Under the pieces are notes generated by a model, which had not been told where the DNA came from, did not search any database, and worked only from the letters and a program-made list of their open reading frames with translations. The position numbers were made by a program, and so were the translations under genes. From NCBI GenBank assembly GCA_023485865.1, contig JAMCZC010000031.1, positions 1 through 38,393 of the forward strand: 38,393 nucleotides of DNA, read 5' to 3'. This stretch comes from Patescibacteria group bacterium. GTDB taxonomy: Bacteria > Patescibacteriota > Microgenomatia > Levybacterales > UBA12049. Shown piece by piece: positions 18,047 through 27,868 of the stretch (positions within the stretch are counted from its first letter, which is position 1; every line of letters starts with the position of its first letter).

Positions 18047-19849
18047 ATGGAACAAAAAAATATCCGTAATTTTGCAATTATCGCTCATATTGACCATGGC
18101 AAATCGACTCTTGCCGACAGACTTTTGGAGTTAACAAAGACTATTGCAAAGGACAAAATTCAAGAACAATTCCTAGATCAAAGCCCTATTAGCAGGGAAA
18201 GAGGAATTACCATTAAATTAGCCCCGGTAAGGATGAACTTTTCACTAAACGCTACTAACTATACCCTAAATCTCATTGATACTCCGGGACACATTGATTT
18301 TTCCTACGAAGTTTCAAGAACGCTGGCTGCTTGCGAAGGAGCAATATTATTAGTTGATGCAACTCAGGGAATTCAGGCGCAAACTGTTGCTCACTTTAGA
18401 GTTGCCCAAAAAGAAAGTCTAGCTATAATTCCCGTTATCAATAAAATTGACTTAGATACTGCAAGAGTAGAGGAAACTACAAAAGAATTAGAGGAAATGT
18501 TTGGGTTCAAAAAGGAAGAGATATTTTATATTTCGGCAAAAACAGGGGAAAATGTAGAAAGCCTACTTAAGGCTATTGTTGAAAAACTTCCTCCCCCAAA
18601 AGGTTCAGTGGGCAAACCCCTAAGAGCTCTGGTTTTTGATGCGGAATACGACGAGCATAGAGGAGTTGTGGCTTTTATAAAAGTTGTTGACGGAAAAATT
18701 AGAAAAGGCGACAAAATAGAATTTTTGCAAAATAAGGTAAAGGTGGACGCTTCGGAAGTTGGATATTTTTCTCCGTTTCTTTCCCCAAAAGAAGATTTAA
18801 CAACCGGCGAAATCGGCTATATTGTCACGGGGATAAAAGACATAAGGCAGTCACGAATTGGAGATACTTTAACAGTTCAAAACTCCCGCCTGCCAAAGCC
18901 TGGCACTGGCGGGCAGGCAAAACTCATCCATTCGGCAAGCTCAGGACAAAAATCAGACATTCAGCCCCTGCCAGGATATGAAACTCCAAAACCAATGGTG
19001 TTTTTTGGTGTTTATCCAAAAAGCACGAATGAACTAGTCAGCCTTAAGGAAGGAATAAATAAGCTTTCGTTAAATGATGCTTCTTTAAGCATATCTTCGG
19101 AATATTCGATATTCTTGGGAAGCGGTTTTAGGGTAGGTTTTTTAGGACTTTTACACGCGGAGATTTTTAAAGAAAGATTAAAGCGCGAAGAAAATATTGA
19201 CCCAATTCTGACTATGCCCCATGTTTTGTATGAAAAACGAAAGAACGGCACAATGCTGGAACCATATATGAATTTAATTGTTTTTACACCGGTACAATTT
19301 GTCGGCGGAGCAATGTCTGTTGCCCAGAGTAAAAAAGGTAATCTTATTGATATTTCTTATCATAAAGATAATGCGATATTAAGATATGAAATGCCTTTCA
19401 GTATGTTTATCAGAAATCTTTCTACCGAGATAAAAACTGTTTCTTCGGGTTTTGCCAGCATAGATTACGAACTCACTGATTATAAAGAAGCGGATTTAGT
19501 TAATCTTGAAATTTTAATAAACGATACGGAAATAGACGTTCTTTCGGAACCGGTTTATAGTGATGAAGTTCAATTCTTAGCAAGGCAAAAAACGGAAAAA
19601 CTTAAAGATTTAATTCCAAGAAAACAGACGAAACAGGTTATCCAGGCAAAAGTCGGCGGAAAAATTCTTTCACGTTCTGAAATTCCGCCGTTTAGAAAAG
19701 ATGTTTTGGCAAAAATGTCAGGCGGGGATGTAACCAGAAAAAATAAGCTTTTGGAAGCTCAAAAAAAAGGAAAGAGCAAGCTATTCGGGACGTCCAAAAT
19801 TGATATTCCCCAAGAGGCATTACTGCCTTTAATTACAAAAGGAAATTAA
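18047..19849 (+). CDS. lepA: Elongation factor 4 (LepA) with internal in-frame insertion
   Basis: NFAIIAHIDHGKSTLADRLLE, RGITIKLAPVRM, LIDTPGHIDFSYEVSR, FRVGFLGLLHAEIFKERL. Confidence 0.96.
   Translation: MEQKNIRNFAIIAHIDHGKSTLADRLLELTKTIAKDKIQEQFLDQSPISRERGITIKLAPVRMNFSLNATNYTLNLIDTPGHIDFSYEVSRTLAACEGAILLVDATQGIQAQTVAHFRVAQKESLAIIPVINKIDLDTARVEETTKELEEMFGFKKEEIFYISAKTGENVESLLKAIVEKLPPPKGSVGKPLRALVFDAEYDEHRGVVAFIKVVDGKIRKGDKIEFLQNKVKVDASEVGYFSPFLSPKEDLTTGEIGYIVTGIKDIRQSRIGDTLTVQNSRLPKPGTGGQAKLIHSASSGQKSDIQPLPGYETPKPMVFFGVYPKSTNELVSLKEGINKLSLNDASLSISSEYSIFLGSGFRVGFLGLLHAEIFKERLKREENIDPILTMPHVLYEKRKNGTMLEPYMNLIVFTPVQFVGGAMSVAQSKKGNLIDISYHKDNAILRYEMPFSMFIRNLSTEIKTVSSGFASIDYELTDYKEADLVNLEILINDTEIDVLSEPVYSDEVQFLARQKTEKLKDLIPRKQTKQVIQAKVGGKILSRSEIPPFRKDVLAKMSGGDVTRKNKLLEAQKKGKSKLFGTSKIDIPQEALLPLITKGN
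18885..18947. repeat. GC-rich palindromic mini-element inside lepA: hairpin CCCGCCTGCCAAAGCCTGGCACTGGCGGG followed by CATTCGGCAAGCTCAGGAC
   Basis: Direct reading: CCCGCC-TGCCA / TGGCA-(CT)-GGCGGG stem; local GC much higher than flanks. Confidence 0.8.
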
Positions 19850-21005
19850 AGGGCAAAGAAAAGTAGAACCCCAATTACAGAAAGTATTGTTCCTATTGTT
19901 CCTATTGCCAATAATTTTCCATCAGGACCGGTTGGCGGAAGAGGCGGTTTTGGCGTAGCTTGGGCTATAACCGTTGAAGTTGGTGCCGCAGTTACCGTTA
20001 TTGTTTGCGTACAGGTTGTAGTAGAACTTACATTTCCAAGTGCATCAGTTAAAGAGGCAGATGCAACAAACGTTCCGGCGCTACTGTAAGTATGTGATAC
20101 TTGTACGCTTACAGAGCTTGGTCTTCCGGATTGCGGCACGTCCTGAACCGCACTGTCTCCGAAATTAAACGTAACCTTGCTGATTGTGCTTGCAGATGAA
20201 GTGCCTGTTGCCGTGAAGGTGAGTGAATAAGGTACAGCTCCGCTTGCTGCTCCGCTTAGGGTTAAGCTTTGACAAGCCGGTGCCTGAGCGTTTGGCGTTG
20301 GCGTTGGAACCGGTGTCGGAGTCGGCGTTGGCACGGGCGTTGGCGTTGGAACCGGTGTCGGAGTCGGCGTTGGCACGGGCGTTGGCGTTGGAGTCGCAGC
20401 AGCGGCCGTTATTGTTATTGTTGCAGGGCTAACTGAAGATAAGACATTTTCGTTGAATTGGTCGGTTGATCCAATTGATAAGACTTGAGTATTATTTCCG
20501 CTTGAATCAATAGTTATCTGCGTTGTGGAAGGAGCAGTTTCCGCAATAGCCTGGAAAGACAAAGTAGCGATTCTTGTCGCTGTCTGCACTATGTTTTGAG
20601 GGCTGCCGCCAATAGAAAGGGTTACGGAAATCGTACCCGGTCCGTAAGTTGGGCCTTGTAAAACAGACGGAAAGGCAACTACGTTTGGACAAAGAGCGTC
20701 ATTGGGTCTTGGGGGACAGACAGTTGAACCCGCTGCCGCTGTCGCAAGTTTAGTCGCATCATAATTGATAATAAATTTTACGAAGGAAACCTGATTTGTC
20801 CCCGGATTCATCATTACGTCTAAATTTACGGTGTCATTAACGGCGACTGTTTTGCTTGCCGGATTAAAACCAAGAGTTGTGGATTTTTGTGCTCCAATTT
20901 GAGTTTTTTGTTGTTGCTGTACAAGGTAGACGGTTAAAGGAATAACTATAAGTAAAACCGCTATAAATCCGAATAACAGCAATTTCTTGCCCGATGGAAA
21001 GGACA
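19846..21005 (-). CDS. Anchored surface protein: cohesin-like domain, P/T/V repeat stalk, PKD domain, C-terminal LPPTG-like anchor
   Basis: ASKTVAVNDTVNLDVMMNPGTNQVSFVKFIINYDATKL (cohesin-like), TFNFGDSA..HTYSSAGTFVASASLTD (PKD), PPLPPTGPDGK + TM; ATG 21005 (MSFPSGKK) preferred. Confidence 0.75.
20293..20393. repeat. 42-bp tandem repeat (~2.4 copies) encoding the P/T/V stalk
   Basis: ggcgttggcgttggaaccggtgtcggagtcggcgttggcacg repeated with a 42-bp period. Confidence 0.85.
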
Positions 21006-21062
21006 TAATATAAGCTAAATTTATGGTATATAAGAAAAGCTGAAGTGTCAAGTGGTTAAGTA

Positions 21063-21091
21063 TTGACAGCACTGTGTTTTTGTTGTATAAA
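21063..21091 (+). promoter_or_regulatory. groES promoter TTGACA-N17-TATAAA
   Basis: Consensus -35 21063-21068 and -10 21086-21091. Confidence 0.75.
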
Positions 21092-21118
21092 TAAGCAGTC
21101 ACTTTACGCGAGTGATAT
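21092..21118 (+). promoter_or_regulatory. Variant CIRCE (HrcA operator) TAAGCAGTC-N9-GAGTGATAT
   Basis: 14/18 match to TTAGCACTC-N9-GAGTGCTAA with exact N9 spacing, just downstream of the groES -10. Confidence 0.65.
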
Positions 21119-21129
21119 TTTTTGACCAT

Positions 21130-21431
21130 ATGGCAGTAAAAACCAATATTAAACCACTTTTTAATAATGTTTTAATAAAACCGCTTGAGGCGGAAGCAAA
21201 AACCGCAAGCGGAATAATTATTCCGGATTCCGTAAAAGAAAAGCCCCAAATTGGTCTTGTTATGGCTGTTGGCCCGGGGGATATTACTCCAAAAGGCGAA
21301 AAAATCGCAATGGTTATTAAAGTGGGGCAAAAAGTAATGTATAAAAAATGGGGCGGAAATGAAGTGAAAGTTGGAAGTGAAGAATGGACAATAGTCGAAC
21401 AAAAAGATATACTCGCCATCGTAGATGGCTA

Positions 21432-21432
<1 letters not shown>
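21130..21432 (+). CDS. groES: Co-chaperonin GroES
   Basis: IKPLFNNVLIKPLEAEAKTASGIIIPDSVKEKPQIGLVMAVGPG. Confidence 0.95.
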
Positions 21433-23121
<1,689 letters not shown>

Positions 23122-23182
23122 ACGCCCGCTTTTATTGTCAAAACAACAATTTCCTGCTATATTTGTTAGGCGCTTTCTACAA

Positions 23183-24028
23183 ATGAAAAAAATTCTTTTT
23201 ATAATCGTTCCCATTCTGCTGGCAATATTTATCTTTATTATTATTTTTGTTGTTGTTAACAAAACTAGCGGCAAGGGCGCTTTGCAAGTTACTTCAACTC
23301 CGGTAAGTAAGGTTTATGTAGATAGTAAATTCATCGGACAGACCCCTCTTTGCAAATGTGAAGTCAATGATATGATAACTGTCGGAACACATACTGTAAG
23401 GCTTATTCCGACACAAGGAGACTTGGAGGCTTTTGAAGAAAAGATAACTATCACTCCCTCCGTATTAACCGTCGTGGACAGAACTTTTGGTCCGGGAGCA
23501 TCTTCGCAGGGGTCTGTTATAAGCCTGACGCCTATTTCCGATAAAAAAGATGCGCAGGTTTTAGTGGTAACTTTTCCCGATAAATCCCAAGTTTTTTTAG
23601 ATAACAATTCTTCGGGATTGTCACCACTTCTTCTTAAGAATCTAACCATATCAGATCATGAAATAAAAGTTACAAAAGACGGATATAAAGATAAAACTTT
23701 AAAAATAAGAACAGTTCTGGGCTATAAGCTGGAGGCATTGGTTTTTTTGGGAGTTAATTTAGCTGCCGCAACCACGTCAGCTATTCCGTCCCCGTCTCCG
23801 GCCATAAGTCCAACTCCTGCATCAAATGTAAAAATACTAATTCTTGATACTCCGACAGGGTTTTTAAGAGTAAGAGCAGACTCTTCTTTAGGCTCGGCTG
23901 AAATAGGAAGAGTAAATCCCGGCGAAACTTACGATCTTTTGAATGAAACAACGGGTTGGTACCAAATACAGCTTAAAGATAAAACCAAGGGCTGGGTAAG
24001 TTCCCAATACGCTAAAAAGCAGAGCTAG
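23183..24028 (+). CDS. PEGA-domain and SH3b-domain membrane-anchored protein
   Basis: N-terminal TM; STPVSKVYVDSKFIGQTPL and FPDKSQVFLDNNSSGLSPLLL (PEGA-like); GFLRVRADSSLGSAEIGRVNPGETYDLLNETTGWYQI (SH3b). Confidence 0.78.
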   Translation: MKKILFIIVPILLAIFIFIIIFVVVNKTSGKGALQVTSTPVSKVYVDSKFIGQTPLCKCEVNDMITVGTHTVRLIPTQGDLEAFEEKITITPSVLTVVDRTFGPGASSQGSVISLTPISDKKDAQVLVVTFPDKSQVFLDNNSSGLSPLLLKNLTISDHEIKVTKDGYKDKTLKIRTVLGYKLEALVFLGVNLAAATTSAIPSPSPAISPTPASNVKILILDTPTGFLRVRADSSLGSAEIGRVNPGETYDLLNETTGWYQIQLKDKTKGWVSSQYAKKQS

Positions 24029-24968
24029 GGCTGATAAAGTATATAATTCCAATAACTAAAACTATCCAAATTAAAACCGTTGCAAGAAGAGGAATGTCAG
24101 ACAATAAAACTTTTTCAGGACTTTCTCCCTCATTTTTCTCGTAAATATCCTGCAGATACCTCATTAACCCATAAACAACAGGAATAATTGTTATCATAAG
24201 CCATTTTCTCTGAAAAAAAGCCGGTAAAAAATCCGGCATAAAAACCCCGATAGTTAGTTTAAAGCCTCTTGGATTTTCCAAAAAAGTAAAAAGCGAATAA
24301 GATACAAAAGTCGAAGTCGCAAAAATAGAAGCATAAACATCCAGAAGCCTTTCGGAATAATGCGATAAAGATTTTCTTGTTGCGGCAATGTTTATCTCTT
24401 TAGTACCAAGCAAAAGAGTAAGCTCCGACCTTCTTTTGCCAACAGCCAAGAAAAGCGAGATTGAAATTGTGGTAAGCAAAAGCCAGACAGAGATATGAAA
24501 ACCGCTTGCAAATTCTCCTCCGTAAACCCTCAAAATATATCCGGCGGCAATTAACAGAATGTCTAAAACTGCAACAGATTTTAAGTAAGATGAGTATAGA
24601 AATTGGATTGCCAAATAGGTTAAACCTAAAAGAAAAAAAGCCGGAGTTATGCCTTTTGCTATAAGTAGTGAAACTATTATTAACACAATAGCCAAAACCC
24701 TGGCTGCTGGAATTGGAATATCGCCATTAGCTAAAGGTCGAAACTTTTTAAAGGGATGGAGCCTGTCTTTTTTTACATCAAAAATGTCGTTGATGATATA
24801 GGTTGCTGAAGAAAGACCGCAGAAAACAAAAAATCCAAACAATACTTTCTCAAGAACGGGAAAGTCAAAAAGTTCACCGGAAAAAGTAATAGCGGCAAAA
24901 ATTGCGAGGTTTTTAATCCACTGTCTTGGTCTTAGTAAGCGTAGTAAGTTATATGCCAGCTTTATCAT
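24012..24968 (-). CDS. UbiA-family prenyltransferase, decaprenyl-phosphate phosphoribosyltransferase-like
   Basis: LLRPRQWIKNLAIFA and YIINDIFDVKKDRLHPFKKFRPLANGDI motif. Confidence 0.8.
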   Translation of the reverse strand: MIKLAYNLLRLLRPRQWIKNLAIFAAITFSGELFDFPVLEKVLFGFFVFCGLSSATYIINDIFDVKKDRLHPFKKFRPLANGDIPIPAARVLAIVLIIVSLLIAKGITPAFFLLGLTYLAIQFLYSSYLKSVAVLDILLIAAGYILRVYGGEFASGFHISVWLLLTTISISLFLAVGKRRSELTLLLGTKEINIAATRKSLSHYSERLLDVYASIFATSTFVSYSLFTFLENPRGFKLTIGVFMPDFLPAFFQRKWLMITIIPVVYGLMRYLQDIYEKNEGESPEKVLLSDIPLLATVLIWIVLVIGIIYFISPSSAF

Positions 24969-26028
24969 TGGTTCTTTTTAGAAAAAAGTGCAGGAAAAAT
25001 ATTGCTCCTCCGGCAATAATAACAAGCATTATAATTGCAAACAATTTGCCCTTGCTTGACAAAACAAGAGATAACGCCCCTAATATAGCAGAAATTACCC
25101 AATAAAACAACGCAATCCGCCTTTGTCCAAAGCCTAAATCTAGCAGTAAATGGTGTAAATGTTTCTTGTCATGCCAAAAAGGAGAATGCCCCGTGCCGAT
25201 TCTTCTTAATATGGTAAAGGCTCCGTCTGTCATCGGAACTCCCATAACTAAAATTGCGGTTGCTAATTTTGCCCCGGATAGAATAGAGGCTACTGCTAAA
25301 AGAAGGTAAATTGCGGTTGCTCCATATCCCGGAAAGATTTTCGCCGGATAAAAATTAAATATTAAAAACCCCAGAGACGCGCCGGCAATGATAAAAGATA
25401 AGGTTGCGCTCATTAAGCTATATTGGTCTAAAACAGGAAAGCGGAGGCTTAAAATCCCGATAACAATTGCAGAGATGGCAACGATACCAGGCATTTGTCC
25501 GTCAACTCCCTTACTCCAATTTAACATATTAATCACCCAGACAATCCAGACAATTGCGATAACATAGGAAATAAAATTAAGCTGGATAAGTCCCAAAAAA
25601 GGAACATGTAAGGAATTTAAAAATAGAATTCCGCCGAAAGGATTTGTAATAAAAGGAACATTAATTCCTGCCAATATAACAATAACTGCCGCAATGACAT
25701 TTATTACAAAGCGAAGATATGGAGAAAGGTCAAATTTGTCGTCTAAAATTCCAATCAAAAGGCAGATAAAGGAAGCGGTAAAGATTGCAATTGTAATTTT
25801 CTCAACGGGTAAGAAAATTAAGCTCGCAATTAAAACTCCAATAAAAAGAGGAATACTTCCGGCTCTAGGGATTGGTTTTTTGTGAATTACCGCCGGGTGC
25901 TTGTGTTTCTTGGGGTCATCAACGATCCCCAGTTTTTTTATAAAAAATAAAGAGAACGGAGTTGCGATAACGGTTACTATAAACGCCGTTATTAAAGGAA
26001 AAAAAATAATAGATTGCGAATTAATCAT
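24949..26028 (-). CDS. WecA/TagO-like undecaprenyl-phosphate GlcNAc-1-phosphate transferase
   Basis: GILDDKFDLSPYLRF, NMLNWSKGVDGQMPG, HLHHLLLDLGFGQRR. Confidence 0.85.
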   Translation of the reverse strand: MINSQSIIFFPLITAFIVTVIATPFSLFFIKKLGIVDDPKKHKHPAVIHKKPIPRAGSIPLFIGVLIASLIFLPVEKITIAIFTASFICLLIGILDDKFDLSPYLRFVINVIAAVIVILAGINVPFITNPFGGILFLNSLHVPFLGLIQLNFISYVIAIVWIVWVINMLNWSKGVDGQMPGIVAISAIVIGILSLRFPVLDQYSLMSATLSFIIAGASLGFLIFNFYPAKIFPGYGATAIYLLLAVASILSGAKLATAILVMGVPMTDGAFTILRRIGTGHSPFWHDKKHLHHLLLDLGFGQRRIALFYWVISAILGALSLVLSSKGKLFAIIMLVIIAGGAIFFLHFFLKRTNDKAGI

Positions 26029-26382
26029 CTATAAAACAATTTGAATAGTTCTAAAAACAAAAAGCAACGAAAGTAAAGAAATAATAAAACTTACTACCGC
26101 AAGCATTCTGGAAACAAGCGGAGTCTTTTTATATAAAACGGATGAAAGAACTAAATTTGAAATTAAAATACAAAGTGAAATTAAACTTGGAATAAAAACT
26201 CCAAAAGGAGGCGCAATTCTTGGTTGCCCCCAGGGCAGCTGATTAAAAACCGGAAGATATGGCGGTAGATTTCTATAAAAAAATACAATATATGGAAGAG
26301 GTAGGAGAGTAAAAATAAAAGTTGCGATAAATACTCTAAAGGTTAATTTATCGGTTGTTACGTCTTTAAAAAATTCTTTCAT
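26029..26382 (-). CDS. Small membrane protein (3-4 TM), unknown function
   Basis: Hydrophobic ORF tightly packed between glycan genes. Confidence 0.6.
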   Translation of the reverse strand: MKEFFKDVTTDKLTFRVFIATFIFTLLPLPYIVFFYRNLPPYLPVFNQLPWGQPRIAPPFGVFIPSLISLCILISNLVLSSVLYKKTPLVSRMLAVVSFIISLLSLLFVFRTIQIVL

Positions 26383-27850
26383 AAATCAAAACATTATCTA
26401 TTTTAATTTTTTCTCTATAATCCATAAGAGAAAAAGGAATCCGTCCGACGTTTGGCATTATAACAATTGCTTTAGGTTTTTTCACTAATATTCCTTTCTT
26501 TGTATTGGATACCCCATCCGGGTAGTTCGTTATATGATACGCTGTGGTATATTTTCCCGGCGGTAATTTATTTGTCAGTTTGTAAACTTGAGCATTATTT
26601 CCCCAAATAAATATAGAATCGTTTTGATTAGTATTAGAGTTAATATAATTAGCAAGCTCGTAATCTATCGGTGTTTGCTTATCAAAAAAAGCCTGGTAAC
26701 TCGATACGCTTTTTCTATTTGTTATAAACGAAATAAAATTTGTATAGTAAAAAGGAAAGCGTATAAAAAACCAAAAACTTGTAGCTATGATAACAAAAGC
26801 GAAAATTAGAACTAAAAACGTAAAACCTTGGCGTTTTTTATCAAACAGACAATATCCAACTAATAAACAAAACGCAGGTAGAAGCGTCAATAAATAATGC
26901 GTATAGGGTCTTTGTGAGAAAAATGCATTAAACAAAGAAAACGCAAACCAAAGCCAAATAAACATTGTGGGCTTAGACAAAGATTTCCTTTTTGCATAAA
27001 CAAATAAACAGAATAGGCCCAGGGTAAAAAGCTTCAAGATTAAAAATCCCTGGGGAATAATAAACTTATTGCCGTAACCCACATACCCGACATTAGAAAA
27101 AAGAACCGCTTTTATAAAATAAGAAATTGCCCCATTAAACAAAAATACAAAAGCTGATAGAATAACAGGCAAAACAAATCCTAAAATAAAGACGGTAACT
27201 TTTTTAATTTCAAAAATTAAAGTTGTTTTTTTTAACAAATTCTTAAAAGAAAAGGATGAATCTGCAAAGACAGAAAAAAGGAGAAGAGCCGCAAAATCAA
27301 AAACTGCAACTATTTTAAAAAGAAAAGCTATGCCAAGCAGAAGACCTGCGGTAAATAGTATTAAGTATTTTGTATTAAGTATTTTGTATTCCGTGGATTT
27401 TAAAACCAGGAATCCGGCAGCGATTATCGGTAAAAGCATAAAGTTTTCCGCATTGGCAATGTTTCCCTCTAAAAGCGGCAAGCCAAAAAGGAGAGCAAAA
27501 AGGGCAGTTGTAATCCAAACTATTCTTTCTTTTACAAATAATTTCTTAGTAAGAAAATAAAATGCGATAACCGTTAAAAGGCCTACTATTAATGAAAAAA
27601 GTCTAACCCAGAATTGGTCGGATTCAAATATGCTGTAAACAAAATACAAAAGAGGCGGTTTATTATCCCAGATGTCTTTGTATAAAAGCCTGTTTTGGTT
27701 CATCGCAATACCCAAAACCTGATAAATTCCCTCGTCACCATACCAATAAGGTTCAAATAGGGAAGGAAGCCGGAGTAAAAAAAAGAATAAGGAGGTTATT
27801 AATAAAAACCAATAATCCCGGGTGTTTTCAAGCTTTTGCAGGACCCTCAT
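26366..27850 (-). CDS. GT39-like polytopic glycosyltransferase
   Basis: LFEPYWYGDEGIYQVLG, LLYKDIWDNKPPLLYFVYSIF; multi-TM. Confidence 0.78.
   Translation of the reverse strand: MRVLQKLENTRDYWFLLITSLFFFLLRLPSLFEPYWYGDEGIYQVLGIAMNQNRLLYKDIWDNKPPLLYFVYSIFESDQFWVRLFSLIVGLLTVIAFYFLTKKLFVKERIVWITTALFALLFGLPLLEGNIANAENFMLLPIIAAGFLVLKSTEYKILNTKYLILFTAGLLLGIAFLFKIVAVFDFAALLLFSVFADSSFSFKNLLKKTTLIFEIKKVTVFILGFVLPVILSAFVFLFNGAISYFIKAVLFSNVGYVGYGNKFIIPQGFLILKLFTLGLFCLFVYAKRKSLSKPTMFIWLWFAFSLFNAFFSQRPYTHYLLTLLPAFCLLVGYCLFDKKRQGFTFLVLIFAFVIIATSFWFFIRFPFYYTNFISFITNRKSVSSYQAFFDKQTPIDYELANYINSNTNQNDSIFIWGNNAQVYKLTNKLPPGKYTTAYHITNYPDGVSNTKKGILVKKPKAIVIMPNVGRIPFSLMDYREKIKIDNVLIYERIF
27359..27393. repeat. Heptamer array TATTAAG TATTTTG TATTAAG TATTTTG TATTCCG inside the GT39-like CDS
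   Basis: Direct reading, five 7-bp units; encodes STEYKILNTKYLIL. Confidence 0.85.
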
Positions 27851-27868
27851 ATTAATACTTTAACATAC

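Noticed and set aside
19846-21005. Canonical sortase substrate based on LPPTG
   Set aside because: No basic C-terminal tail and the paralogous tail lacks LPxTG; kept only as an unclassified sorting-like signal.
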